Source: Spirometra erinaceieuropaei (Eukaryota > Platyhelminthes > Cestoda > Diphyllobothriidea > Diphyllobothriidae). From it: a stretch of 64,000 bases of DNA. Of the stretch, positions 10,978-22,837 are shown piece after piece. Positions within the stretch are counted from its first letter, which is position 1, and each line of letters begins with the position of its first letter. The notes beneath the pieces were generated by a model that made no database searches, had not been told where the DNA came from, and saw nothing but the letters and a program-made list of their open reading frames with translations. The stretch is from the NCBI GenBank assembly GCA_902702965.1, contig CACRXP010000001.1:4774195-4838194 (forward strand). Direction: 5' to 3'. The position numbers and the translations under genes are program-made.

Positions 10978-11692
10978 TCATGTAGTTAGTCGGCCTTTGA
11001 CCAAGCGCGGAGCCCGAATCAAATGAAAAGCGTCCCTGGGGTTCAAACGATGTCCTGAATCGACAAGTGCAAAAATGGCGCTGCTTATGCTCCTAGTTTC
11101 GCCTTTATCCAGCCATACCGGGAAGTGTTCTCCTATTCTTCTGTATAGGCATCGACTCGGGCGGCCAAGATAACCTGCTCCACAGGAGCAAGTGAAGGAG
11201 TAGATGCACATCGGGCGGTCTAAGTGGGCAACGTATCCTCAACTTCTCGTCGCAAAATAGGGATATTAGAGAATAGTATTCGAACCCTTGCCTTTGAGAA
11301 GATTCGTGTGACAGGTTGATAAATGTGTCTTCTGAAGATTTCACTCGCAGCGTCTCCTTGGAAAGGGGCTTTGATTTACGGTGTTTTCTTTTCGGCAGTT
11401 GACGTGGTAGGTTTTTCCGGTCGCAGGGCATTATTCTTGGCAAAGAACCTGTCGAGATACCTTTGCTGAAATGAGTCCTGGATCTTTCCAAATCTCTCCT
11501 GGGCGCTATCTGCAAAGCAACTTTTTTTAGCTTTTTGGCCAAACACCGGACTTGATTTCGTTCTTGTTGAAGGGACACGAAACTGCCGAAGTTTGTATAT
11601 TGTGCGGAACAGGTTCTCATCCGACAGACGCTTTTTCGGACGCTGTCATCAGGTTTCCTGTTTAGAAGACGGTAACAATCGGAAGATGGCAC
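10978..11692 (-). pseudogene. Penelope-like element: connection region plus GIY-YIG domain
   Basis: Two overlapping minus-strand frames carry the middle and end of one element. The upstream frame (to 11692) has AQYTNFGSFVSLQQERNQVRC, the thumb and connection block after RT. After a frame change near 11105-11210, the other frame has MCIYSFTCSCGAGYLGR-x-SRCLYRRIGEHFPVWL. That is a GIY-YIG-type nuclease with CxC spacing, Y-[LIV]-G-R and the R-x-x-EH helix. The core GIY is degraded to IYSFTCSCGAGYLGR, as is usual for the family. Broken frames make it inactive. The RT of probably the same element lies at 12420-12720, separated by a Merlin remnant. Confidence 0.8.
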
Positions 11693-11994
11693 CCAAAAAA
11701 TCCGTTACCTAAAAATAATACCTTTAACAGTAAACTCAAACGCCTGCAGGCTATATCAGCGGTTGCAGGTCAACTTTCGCGCACTATTTGGACTTTCCCC
11801 GGCGGCGTTACATGGGCTGGCAAAACGAACATCGCAGGAGGTTTCATGGACAATTGTCGCTGTTACCCAACCTTCCCCATCGTTACACACGTACACCTGA
11901 ATATACTGCATACATTCGCACTATGGCAGTTTATTACAAAACAAAATCACTTTTAAATAGGATAAGTCTGCGCATCATCGTACAAGAACAGTTC

Positions 11995-12410
11995 TCAGGC
12001 ATCTGTCAAAGACATGGCATTGAGACCAAACCAAAGACGATACTGTACTTCGGCTATGTGGGCCCACACAGCTCGACCACACACAGGGCCTCCCGCGCTG
12101 AGTTTCCTTTTCAGTCTACTCCAATATGCCTCAATGGCATCGGCGTGCCGTCCGGTGGTAAGGTCCTTGAAGTTCTTTGAGTGGTTAACAGAGAAATGCA
12201 GATAACTTTCTGAGGGAAGACGATTATACGTCCTCCACTCGTCCGTTACCATTATACTGCTTTTGGTGACCCATTTTGTTATAACAGAATGGACAGCGGG
12301 CCAAATTCGATCACTCACCTGTTCAAATAAGGCTTTCCGTCGGCTTGTATCGTACATCCGGACCAGCCACCACCCATAAAACCCCTATTACCACCTGTCC
12401 CGTAAGACAG
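11995..12410 (-). mobile_element. Merlin DNA transposon remnant, internally deleted
   Basis: The minus strand encodes the C-terminal half of a Merlin (IS1016-like, ISXO2-related) DDE transposase: MYDTSRRKALFEQ, then IMVTDEWRTYNRLPSESYLH, VNHSKNF and IEAYWSRLKRKL. The VTDEW aspartate and the IEAYWSR(L)K glutamate are catalytic positions. The first catalytic aspartate region is deleted. The frame abuts a terminal-like sequence (GTAAGACAGG on the plus strand, 12398-12408) that also flanks the copies at 16.7 and 50.7 kb. It sits between the two halves of a minus-strand Penelope element. Confidence 0.75.
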
Positions 12411-12419
12411 GATGATTTT

Positions 12420-12720
12420 GTTAGGCGGAATTTTTGGGTGCCACCTCTCGAAAGGGAGGTAACCAGCCGTTTCCATTTTGAACTTAATTGACGGAAGTGC
12501 CCGAATTATAGAATTTAGGATGGCATCTACGTCGATTGCTCTGATGGCAGTTGGAAAGATGTCATCAAGGTAGCGAATGCAATGTTTAAGCTAACTGATC
12601 TGATTCCTCAGTTGAAATTTCTCCAGCTCGCCCATGAATACATGGATTAAGAGTGGTCTGAAGGACGAGCCCATGACAACGCCGTCGATTCGTCTATAAA
12701 GTCGGTTGTCAGAAAAGGAA
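12420..12720 (-). pseudogene. Penelope-like RT palm fragment
   Basis: Read on the minus strand: RLYRRIDGVVMGSSFRPLL, VFMGELEKFQL, then after a stop RYLDDIFPTA and a weakly conserved AGYLPFREV. The YRRIDGVVMGS-x-xxPLL block and the (Y/L)DD box define the family. At least one stop and frame change interrupt it. Its C-terminal continuation is probably 11692-10978, beyond the Merlin insertion. Confidence 0.75.
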
Positions 12721-13069
12721 CATTACATTTAATTTCCATCTTGGTAATAGTTCCTCGGGTATGTTCAGCTGGTGCAGGCACGCCATATGCGATCAAGTGG
12801 TTATTTCCTATAATATTATATGGTGAGTGCGGCCAGTGAGGCCTTGTCCCAAGAAACATATGACTCACAAAATTGCTACCTCTTGCGACGATCTAAATTT
12901 CGTTAAGTCCAAAGATGTTGCCAACTCCCTTCGAGGGAATCGCCGTGTATTCTACCACTTGCGCACAAAGCAAACGTTAGGGGCAATCGCCAAACTTATT
13001 TACAGAGCGTTGATGCAAATCAGGCCATTCTATTTCGACATGGCTTGTAACAACACTCTCTTTTCATGA

Positions 13070-14440
13070 ATCTTGAAAAACGTAAGTATTTAAAGTGGTA
13101 CCTGTCTACGGCGTTGTTTTCCTGCATCTATAAACTGTACGATCACCGACGAATACGTTGTTTCTCAATGTAGGCGCATATGCTCAGAAAACTTTGACCG
13201 GTACATGTAATTAAACTTTCCAGCAGATAAAAACTATTTAACTGGAGCATAAATGCGAACTCACCGTAAGATATGTGCAAAAGCATAAGTCAATTCAGCG
13301 AAAATATTCCCAGACATCTGAGCTAATCTGACTCAGAAAATCAACACCACCCGGCTCTTGCGAAGTACAACAGGACAACTGAAAACTGTGCAGATTGAAA
13401 GTCCTATGCTTAGATAAGATTAACAAATTGACCATTCAATGTGGCCTTTATATGTAGACATACATTACCTTAAGGTGAGATGTCTAAAATATGAGACTAT
13501 TCCCACGTGAGATACATGTATCTATCCTTATTTCTGCAACAGTCTGTGCCCTAAAGTCTCTGACCTTCATATTCATTTTTTCTGATGACAGTTTTGAATT
13601 GCTCTTCTCGTCCCCATCGCGCCATGATCTCATGCCAGAGCCATAAAACTGACAACTGCCTTATTTTGTAAAGTAAGTTACCTCCTTTCTTCCAATGGCA
13701 ACTTTGTGTATTTTGGTCCCTGAAACAAGAGGGTAATAGATTCCGTAGGTTGAGTATTTTTAGGGGCTATAACTGGATTTTCTCAACGAGAAAGTTGTAA
13801 CTGTATCCACGGCCGCCTCCTAAATGGCAGCATGTGTGGCATCGCGTTAGAACTCTGACTAGAAGCGTAACATTGGCCATTTCGTCGGTGGTAACAAAGG
13901 GCGAAGCCTTGAAACGAATCTTCAAGGCACAGAGGCAAACAAAACATTTTCCTAGTCCTGTGTTCGACATTTGGAGACGTTTGTAAGTCAAATTAGGGAA
14001 GAGTGAACGCGTGGATAGTATTACAGGTTGTTGAGGGTGGAGTTGAAGGCTAATAATGCAAGCGAGTGAACCCACACAGGAGTGCACACATAAGGGTAAG
14101 GGTGGGAGGCGTGTATGCAGAGAACGTTTGAAGAGAATGGGAATTTACTCAAGAGTGGGCGCCGAAAACAGATGACTGAGGGGAACAACCTACAAAAGGG
14201 TGAGTATTTTGAACGAGCGGAGGCAACCTCCATGTATGAATAGGCGAGTCTTTCCAAATAAACATACTTATTCCAGAGGTTAGCAGTCGGAGAACCACAG
14301 GCATCTGCCGGCGCCCACCGCAAACATCCGAGATGTTTTAGAAGAAACTCATATACATATATATGTTCGCAAATCCTGCATTTTTATAAGCGAAAGAAGC
14401 ACTGCCAGGCAGCACAATGGAAGAAACTTAATGGAAGTTC
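13070..14440. other. Unannotated stretch
   Basis: Two overlapping minus-strand frames of about 100 codons (13767-14323) have no recognised domain. No other feature was recognised. Confidence 0.4.
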
Positions 14441-14449
14441 CCTTATATT

Positions 14450-14625
14450 CGGCCGTCACGACACCGTGAGACGGTGTGGACTCGGCTTTGTCGCGAACAC
14501 CATCTTTTCCACCCCCATCCCCCTCCTTTCTTTGACTACAAAATTGCTCACTGGGCGTCGCATTCTCACGGTCTCTGATGTTGGGCTGCTGTACGAGACC
14601 CAGTAGCCCCAGTGATCACTCGTTT
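14450..14625 (+). repeat. Penelope-like element 3' end
   Basis: Sequence matches 61720-61890, the region after the GIY-YIG remnant at 61.3 kb. Shared blocks are ACCGTGAGACGGnGTGG, GACTACAAAA and TCCTGTACGAGACC equivalents in the same order and orientation. No coding part precedes it, so it is a 3' fragment. Confidence 0.6.
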
Positions 14626-14629
14626 ATTT

Positions 14630-15254
14630 TTTCAGCAGAGTAGAGTGTCTTGTTATTCAAGGTCTCTTTGAATCAAGTACAAACCCTCCCAAGGACCGGG
14701 GTTTTTAAGACTTATTTTTCTTTGAAGGTCAACTTAATAATATTTTGGAGCCCACTGAAGCAATTGACGTGATTAAAACCTTCGGCCTTGGAAAACGAGC
14801 AGACAATCCGTCGACATCTTGTAGTTGTGTGGGCCATCAGCGAGAAAGCCAATCTCATTTTGTTCCATGTGTTTTAGGATGAAAGGTTTCAACCAAGGCG
14901 TTTTTTCAGCCGAACTGCTCACAAATTGGAGGGCTGAAACGTCGTCTACCAATTCGATAATTGAGGAGGAGGTTCAGCGAGGGGAAGGGAAATTTAGTTA
15001 TATGCAACAACCAAGTAGGGCACAGTCCGCTATCCTTCCTTTGGGGGTGTTCGGTCCGAACTACCGCGCATCCTGCGTGTAAGCTTGAGGCGCGAGCCGC
15101 ATCGTAACCAAATCTGTTGTCAACCGGAATTTCGTATTCGTGTACACCAAAGTGTAAGGTAAGTTGTCAAAGTTCCACGAGTCAAAGATACGCCTCCGTG
15201 GTCTTTCCCCTCACGTAATCTCTTTAACGGAAACAGTAAGATAGGTTGAAGGCC
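14630..15254. other. Unannotated stretch
   Basis: No gene was recognised. A plus-strand frame of 85 codons at 14825-15082 shows no motif. Confidence 0.4.
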
Positions 15255-16700
15255 CCAAGTATCTACGGCATACAAAGAATTCCTACTATACTTCCTGAAG
15301 TTGGTCCTGTTTCACTCATTTCTCCTCTAAACATGGTGTTTGCTTTCGGACGTTGCATAACCTCCCATGACCTTAGCTCGGAGAGTTGAGAAGCGATCGT
15401 TTGGCTTCATTCCTTCATCTTGAACTTTGTCCTTCGCCTTACCATTACCTACCATCGCCTGTGCTGGTTGACGGCGCAATACTGGCATCCCTCGCACGGG
15501 AGGCGACTGTACATCTTCCACTCATCCGTTACAACAATGCTGTCCCTCGCCACCCATTTCGTGAAGACACATAACAAGGCTGGCCAACTTCTGTCATTCG
15601 CTTAAGGCCTTCCGGTGGCTGGTGTCGTGCATTCCCACCAGCCGCCACAGCCTTTTGCGCCTACCGATATTGTACTTACGTCGGCTTATTGTCGTCTCGT
15701 CCACTTGTACCTCCACTCCCGGTCCGCTGACCTTCTTGGTTTTCTTCAAGAGAGCTGTATAGCACACACTGCGACATAGTGCATATCATTCAAATGCTGT
15801 TTTATGAGACATGCCAATATCTTTCTCATAATTAATCACTCTTATTCCTTTCAGAAGAGATAGCCATATCTTCATGACTGTCCTGATCGTCAGCCGGTTG
15901 TTCTCAAAAGTAGAGCCAGCTCTCAGAGACTTCTTTGTTCAGCACCGGACACATCTTTATATATTATATACATCTGAGTGGCGCCGTCGGGTTTGCTATT
16001 TCATTTGGTGCCTGCATTTGCATGTTAATGCAGTCCATAGTAGTCGTTTCCTCTGGCAGTACTCCAACATCGCCTCCGAATTTATTTCTTTTAGTATTTT
16101 TTCTCGATTTTACTTCTAGGATGTGGCCGATTTCAACGAATTATTTTGACTTTCGCTTCCAATGACTTGTATTATTGAGAAAAACATGGCCTATTGGGAA
16201 CAAACAATTCCGCCAGATAACGCCTTTAGGTCTTTAGTGACTCCGAATTATTTGCTGAAATACCATTTTATCTACTGCACTCATTGATTAAAATATTATA
16301 GAACAACCAAGAGAGTTTGGTTATTACATACGTTTGTTGATCTCCATTATGAGAACCGAGTTGGTCAGATATCGTTGGCATAGCGTTCATTGACGTTGCA
16401 ATACCGTACAGTAAATTTCAGTGCGAATTGATCACTCATATCTTTTCACCAATTCTCATTGTTTCAACGTGCCCTGGTTACCTGTTCCGATGTAAGCTAT
16501 TTACTGACGGGTAACTTAAATTGGTTTATTCTTTGAACCAATGTTCGTTGCTATATCAGCGTATTAAAAGTATTACGGCACGAAATAGAATAACTCATAA
16601 GCAATCCTTACTTGTTTGCATTTTACCACCATTTACTTACCCCACCCATGACACCCCTTCTATCACCTTTCCAGTAAGACAGGTGTCTGTGGCTAGTCGC
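15255..16700 (-). mobile_element. Merlin DNA transposon, copy 2 (decayed)
   Basis: Minus-strand coding pieces occur in order. GPGVEVQVDETTISRRKYN (about 15.66-15.72 kb) holds the first catalytic aspartate. Then come HDTSHRKAL and, after frame changes, VTDEWKMYSRLPCEGCQY with the second aspartate. The IEAYW glutamate region is missing, replaced by a subterminal repeat unit at 15345-15470. The 5' flank at 16340-16690 matches the copy at 50360-50730 (GAGAACCGAGTTGGTC, GATATCGTTGGCATAGCG, GTAAGACAGG). The 3' flank near 15260 matches 47145. Merlin transposases act in the nucleus by cut and paste; this copy cannot encode one. Confidence 0.75.
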
Positions 16701-16799
16701 TGATAATTGAGGCCTTCAGCCTACCGTTGCCACAAAAACTTGGATGAACCAACATGTAGACGACTGTGAATCAACCACGCCTAGCTACTAGCTGATTAG

Positions 16800-18720
16800 G
16801 AGGTACAGGCAATGTTGTCAGCGAGGAGAAGTACTCATGTATGCAAAACATGGACTAGTAGTATCACACAAAAGCGATAAATTTGGGGTTACTTCCAAGG
16901 CAATCTGGCTGACTAGTAAAGTACCTCGTTTACCAAGCCTCTATGTCCTGACAATCTATCAACCGCCAGGAGGAGATCATACTGCCGGCGGTTTTTACCT
17001 ACAGGGGCTCGAAAAGCATGCTACACGGCCGGATATCCTGATCATGGTTGATTTTAACGGGCCCAACATCCATCACACCTGCCGAGAACTGCCGCAAGTG
17101 TAAACCTCACCGAATGCGAAGCGAAGGCTTATCATCCTCCGGATTTTTTCACTTCGTTTTTTGCAGGAAAACTAGATTCAACCATCTTGCGGATGACTTC
17201 GAAAAGGCCACAATAATTGAGACCGCTCATTTTGCCCAAACGATTGTTCTAAAGGAGCTGCTGGAGTTAAGGTTATCGAAATCGTCTGGTCCCGACGTGA
17301 TTTAAGTAAAAACTTTGAGGACCTTACAGGTGGGTTGGCAAAGCCACTCTGTGCTTTTTAATAAATCCTTCGAGGGCACATGTCTCCCGACCGACTGGAA
17401 ATCTGCATGGATTACACCATTGTATGAGGGCGGAAGTCAGGTCTCCAATAACAATTCTGGACCCGTCAGCCTCACCCCGTTTGTTGAGAATCATGAAAAA
17501 ACAAAAGAGCGACAATTAATGCAGTTTCTTAAACAACATTATCTGTATTCAGATTTTCAGTATGGATTCCATGGACACGGGTCCTGTATGACAAACGTGT
17601 TCTTTGTCTATAACACTGGACCCAGACGGTTGGTGGAGGGGCTACGGTGTATGCAGTCTTTATCGACTTTAAGAAGGCATTCGATAGTATGCCTCACCAT
17701 TATTTTCTGCACAAACTCAGTTGTATAGGAGTAAGGGGTACGCTTCTGGTCTAGGTTCGTAGTTTCTTATCGGCCGTCCTCAAAATGACCATGTCAGTGA
17801 CCAGCAGTCGGTGGAGGTTTTGGTTAGGAATGGTGTTTCCAAAAGCTTCGCTCTTGGCCCCACTCTGTTCATTTTATGCGCCATCGGCTGCGAAAACGAA
17901 CTGAGTTACGATGTCGCAACGTTTGGCGATGATACTAAGATTGGGAGTGCCATACAAAAAGAAGCTGACGAAGAGCGATTACAGGCGAACACAAGTCGAT
18001 GCGAGAAATGGTCGAACGCTTGGCTTTTGCCGTTTAACATGAGCTAATGTTACTTCTTACAAAGCGGCGGAGTCACTTCTCTTAACCATATGGCCTACCG
18101 CCTGAATGACATACCACTGCCAGAAGTGAATTCCCAGAAGGACCTGGTTGTATGGATTACAGCTTCACTGAAGCCTTCGCTGCACTGCTCAAAGATAGGC
18201 AGGTCCACGATGCCAGTCCTGTACCTCGTCAAACTAAAGTTCTTTTCCTTCTATGAAGATTGCTTCTCTAAGGTCTTTCGAACATCTTTTGAGGTTGCAT
18301 CTGGAGTTTGTCATTTAAGCATGGAGACCCTGGACTGCTAAAGTCCTCAGCATACTTGAAAAGTTCTATGGCGGACAGCCAAACTTGTAGCTGGACGGGG
18401 CTCACCAACCTAGGAAATACGATCAGCTAGCCCCGATCTCCTTCCTTTGAGTTACAGGCAGCTACGGGGTGACCTCATAAAAACTTTCCGCATCCTGCGC
18501 GGTCAGGACCACTGTCTCGTACCTGGAGACTTATTCGAGTTAGCAACTAGGACTGTGGGGTCATCCACTCAGACTGCGTGTAGCTGGAGTCAGACTAAAA
18601 GCATGAAAGTTTTTCTTTCCTAACAGAGTGGTTGAAGTTTGACATGTTATGCCTGCATCCGTAGACGTATTAAAAGGGAGCTGGATCTTCATTGCAATGC
18701 AAATCACAATGCAATCCGAC
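16800..18720 (+). pseudogene. CR1/Jockey-type LINE, decayed
   Basis: Pieces of endonuclease and RT occur in the right order. VYAKHG-like and VLTIYQPPGGD, then VDFNGP (for GDFNxP), mark the AP-endonuclease. PTDWKSAWITPLYEGG and FQYGFHGHGSCMTN mark the RT fingers. After a frameshift comes VFIDFKKAFDSMPHH (RT motif A), then ATFGDDTKI (the FADD motif, first A changed to G), then SQKDLVVWIT and the thumb region. At least four frame changes and stops make it inactive. It starts only about 100 bp after Merlin copy 2. It belongs to the same family as the minus-strand copies at 52.5-55.5 kb. Confidence 0.8.
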
Positions 18721-19257
18721 CGTTGTTCTGATACCTCACGTCAACTGCTTATCACTTCAATGACGCTACTGTGATTGCTTAAGTAGCGTTTGTTTATATA
18801 CTAAATTGATGTATGAATCTTACACGGAAAAATTGTGCTAACTTCACTCGGGCAACTAAATACGTTAATAACTGGTCCACACTACGTTTGCGCATCCGTT
18901 CTTCCTTTTTTCTGTTAAAGTACATTGATTTGAGCTTGCCAATTTCCCAAAACCAAACTTGTGGCAATCGAAAATGCATATTTTATTCTCTGCAAATCAG
19001 ATTAAACAGGATCTGAACAAACACGTTATTTTTAGAAAACGAGAGGTTTTATCGATATTAAAAGGCCATTTTTATGCATCACATTGTGATTCTACGTTCT
19101 AAAACCTGACAGAAATGCCGACAGCAATCGTTTGTTTAAACACACCGATATTTTCCTTCCATTTGCGATTACTAGGTAAATGACCATGAAGAAGTACATC
19201 GCAAGATGATTGTGCTAATCTTGGCGCACTTTGTAAGCTACGTTTTATATAATCTAG

Positions 19258-19288
19258 CTTCTGCTAGCTAGCTAGCTAGCTAGCTAGC
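19258..19288. repeat. (TAGC)n tetranucleotide repeat
   Basis: About seven GCTA units occur in a row. The unit is self-complementary in pairs (GCTAGC), so the run is also a perfect palindrome. Confidence 0.9.
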
Positions 19289-19482
19289 GAAACGAGCAGA
19301 GCAGTAGCACTTTTGATAGTTTCTTTGAATTTTTAAGACAACACCGTAGTGCAAAAAGAGAAAGGGAAGATAGCGAGAGTGATTCTAATATAAAACGAAA
19401 CATTAGTTCTTCCATTTTCAAGCGAAAAAATAACCATTTTTTTCACGAGAGAGAGAAAAGTCACTTAAATGGACAGAAGTTT

Positions 19483-19572
19483 ATTACCGACAAAGCCATG
19501 GAAGACTGGAGTGGCCATTTCTGGCTTACTAACCATCGTCAACCAGTCATACCCAACCCGAAGTGCTTGGGA
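19483..19572 (+). repeat. SINE-B fragment
   Basis: The sequence GTGGCCATTTCTGGCTTACT, followed by CCAGTCATACCCAACCC, matches the body of the SINE-B copies at 4.9-5.4 kb. The tRNA-like head is absent. Confidence 0.65.
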
Positions 19573-20865
19573 AAGTCTACAGATATGGCCAAAATTGTTA
19601 TCTGCATGAAAAGTGCCTCAGAACTGGTGGTGATGGTAAATGTTTCAAGAAATGTGTTATTTTAACGGTTCTGATGACCACATAGCACGGTGTCCATCTT
19701 TATGGGCAGTCTATTCGAAGCACTGAAATTCACAAAGTATTTACGGATATTTATAGGACACCATAAAATTCAGCGAGCACATAGTGACTAAAACCAATGC
19801 AGAAATTTTGCAGAAGAAATATCGTTTTGACAAACGCGAAATTGCGTGCTCGGGATCGCATGTAGTAATTTTTTTCCAATTCATTAGTCAGTGGCCGGGA
19901 TGACGACATATGGCTGAAAATTTTATACATTTGATGCTCCTACTGGTGAAATTTGGCGAAAGTATTTTTGTCTCAGTTAATTGCATCTTAAACAATTTAG
20001 AAACGGAAAATACAGCAAATCCTCATAGGCATTTAGGCGATCGGCTAACGTGTATACTAAGAACTTCACTAACCTTAGTATGATATTTGACTGCGAACTT
20101 CACTAAAGGAAAATTTCCATACGTTATTCTACGTGTGCTCTTTTATTTGCTCAGTTCTTTGTATGAACAGGGTTTATAAGCCTCCAAAACTTCAGTTTAT
20201 TCACAGGAAATGATCTCTGACGTTTTCGCATCTCGGGTCTTCGAACAAAATATCTTATTTCTTAACTTAACATATATTTTGAAGTTTCTTTTGTGTTTTT
20301 ATTTTACTTAAAGTTCTTCATTATTAAAACACGAAGTTTACGCCGATATATTTGTACCACTTACCGATTGATAAAGTTTGTCTCGTAACTTTCGGCATAT
20401 TTCCTTTTTAGATTACCTACTGCGTGATATTGTGATACGAAATTCGATGAACACTGAAAAGACTGCGTTTTCCTAAAACAAAAGTGGCTACGACACGCGA
20501 AATCTCAGCGGCACAGAGAGCCATCTCTTAACTATTTTCCCGAGGCAGTTGAAAACTATATCCTTTTCTTAGACTGGAGAGCGGATTTTGCTAAATTACC
20601 TCAAGTTTTTGCAAAATTACGTAGAGACTGTGCACATGCACATTAGATGATTTAAAAGGCAACTGCATTTGGAAAGACCAAGTATGTTAGGGTGTAATAC
20701 TGGTACGGCGAGAATTAGTAAAGGAAATGCCATGTGAACACCAAAACTGTTTCATTGAATTAAATTTACTGTAGTCAAGAACCTAAGAATATTGGAGGAC
20801 GTGCTTTAGAGGTGCATGAAAGGCATCCGCATATTAACAGCCTAAAAATACCTTTATCGAAGGCT

Positions 20866-21833
20866 CTAGCCAAGTCCACAAAAGTAAAGTAGAGGTGGGA
20901 CCGCATTTCCTGGCATTTCTCTTGCAGCTGGTAGGTATCGAAGATCATTTTAGTGATCCCACAGTGACGACGCTTTCTGGGAGAAGTGTTTGTTCGAAAT
21001 GACCATTAGGGTATTTACTAAGGATGCGAGCGAGGATCTTTCCGGCGATGTTGAGCAGCGCGATGTTTCTGTGGTAATCACAGAGTTTCCGGTGCCCTTT
21101 CCGTTTGAAGAGATAGACGATTGTCGTATTCATGAAATCCTGAGGAACTTTCTCTCGGAGGCACATCTCCTGAAAGTGCGTTGAGACTTGCTCCGTGATC
21201 TGGGTGCCGCTGTGCATGTCAAATTCTGCGGAATCGTATCGGATCCCGGTGCTATCCCGCTGGACATTGGTGCATGGCGCGGAATGTTTCTGGGAGATAA
21301 GGCGGCAGATCCAGGTCGTCATTCGCTTCCACTTGGAGTGCTTGGTCGATGGCGGCATCGGAGATTGTAGATAGGTGGGTGAGGACACTACAGACGTTCT
21401 TAGCTCAGCGCTTCAAGATCTGTGACCTCTCCGTCAGAATGTTTGTTCCATTGCATCTGAGAAATGGAGCGATTCTCTTAGTTGAGTGGTGCAAATATTT
21501 TCGTACGTTCACTGTGTCCGGTATAATCCTGAATTTCCTCGGCCTTGCAGGTTATCCAGTCGTCCCTCATTCACTACAGACGGTGCCGCAGGACGTGATG
21601 ATAAGGGAAGAAGTTCGCTTTATTGCGTTGGTTCCATGGTTTTGCAGGCTTTGTGCAGTTTGCGCTTTTTATCTACCAGGTGGCTGATGTCGACGTTGTT
21701 GTCATCGAACCGGCCTGATGTTGGCGAATTGCACGACCAAAGGCGTCCGAAGCAGCCAGGTGAACGGCAGCCCACCGTTGACAGTATCGAGTCTCCCCTG
21801 TGGTGGTGCCGTCCCGGGCTGGCAGTTCTTCCA
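20866..21833 (-). pseudogene. RTE-type LINE fragment
   Basis: On the minus strand one frame (20945-21388) encodes FQEMCLREKVPQDFMNTTIV, LFKRKGHRKLCDYHRNIALL, NIAGKILARIL and LLPESV. This is the RT fingers region of RTE-clade LINEs (VPQDFKDATIV-x-LYKRKGNR-x-CDNHRGISLLNIAGK). Decayed upstream linker sequence reaches about 21830, where the first foldback element begins. The palm motifs (F-x-DD) are not present downstream, so the copy is truncated at both ends. Confidence 0.8.
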
Positions 21834-22808
21834 CAGTAGGTGTGCTAACTCATGGAATGTCGACCGAAATTCTGAAATGCGTTTTCGTTTCGAAAAGATT
21901 ACTTAAGTAGCGTTGTAAAACCAATCAGAATGCAGCATAATTCTATAATATTTCAGCTACCTCAGGATGCCGGCTTTCGAACGAAATTCTTCCCGGTCGC
22001 ATGCCGTAAAAATGACTAATTACGTAGTATGCCTTTCCTCATTAATTTTCGATGCCCTTAAATATTCAATTATATTTCATGAAAATCATGCATAAAATTA
22101 TTCATTCTTTTTCTTATTCGGTAAACAATTAAGTCTTATTCTAAGTTTATACTCGAAGAAGGCGTATAGTTCAGTTTTAAAAGAGTTTATGATTATGAAA
22201 ATATTTATACTGTGAAATGCCCGTCCACCAATCATCATGTCTCTGCCTTTGCCAATGCGGATTGTAAAGTTCACAGTATGGCTCAAATCCACTGATAAAT
22301 TTTCTGAATGCGATATGGTTCCATCGTAATACCGCAGAGAAATGTATGGTTTTCCTTACGCGGAAGATATATGGCCTGTAGTTTGCAAATCCTGAATGCA
22401 AGTGTAATGGCAGGTTGGATTCAAAATTATTCGCGAATTGAAAATTTTTTGAAAACCGAATTATACCCTTTCTTTGAGTATAAAATTGGAAGAAGACGTA
22501 ATATTCTACCGAATGAGCGAAATGATGAATACTGTTATGCTTGTTTTTCATGAAATATAATTGATTATTTAGAGCCATCGAAAATCGTTGTGAAAAAATT
22601 GTGCTACATACGTGGCCATTTTTTACAGGGTATGGTTTTTGCATTCCGCCGGAAAGAAGTTCTTTCGAAAGCCGGTTTCACAAGGTAACCAAATTATTAT
22701 AGAATTATGCTGCGTGATGATTAATTTCGGAACCCTACTTAAGTAGTTTTTTCGAAACGAAAACGCATTTTAGAATTCCGATCAACATTTCATGAGTCAG
22801 CACACCTA
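21834..22808. mobile_element. Foldback element FB-1 (long-TIR, non-autonomous)
   Basis: This 975-bp element reads inward from both ends as the same sequence: CAGTAGGTGTGCTAACTCAT on the left and its complement on the right, then TTTCGTTTCGAAAAGAT and so on for about 400 bp. Only a central part of roughly 200 bp is not palindromic. The last few terminal bases are lost on the right. No transposase frame exists; frames inside are by-products of the palindrome. The left end lies against an RTE remnant. Confidence 0.8.
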
Positions 22809-22837
22809 ATTCGGTCGCTGGGCCTTCACATTCCCAC

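Larger units (their letters stand above)
18721..20865. other. Mostly unannotated stretch with simple repeat and SINE fragment
   Basis: The stretch holds a (TAGC)n tract and a SINE-B fragment, listed separately. Otherwise it is AT-rich with no recognised gene. Confidence 0.5.

Noticed and set aside
22098..22644. Overlapping open frames of up to 155 codons
   Set aside because: They lie wholly inside the palindromic foldback element FB-1 and arise from AT-rich inverted sequence; no protein motif is present.
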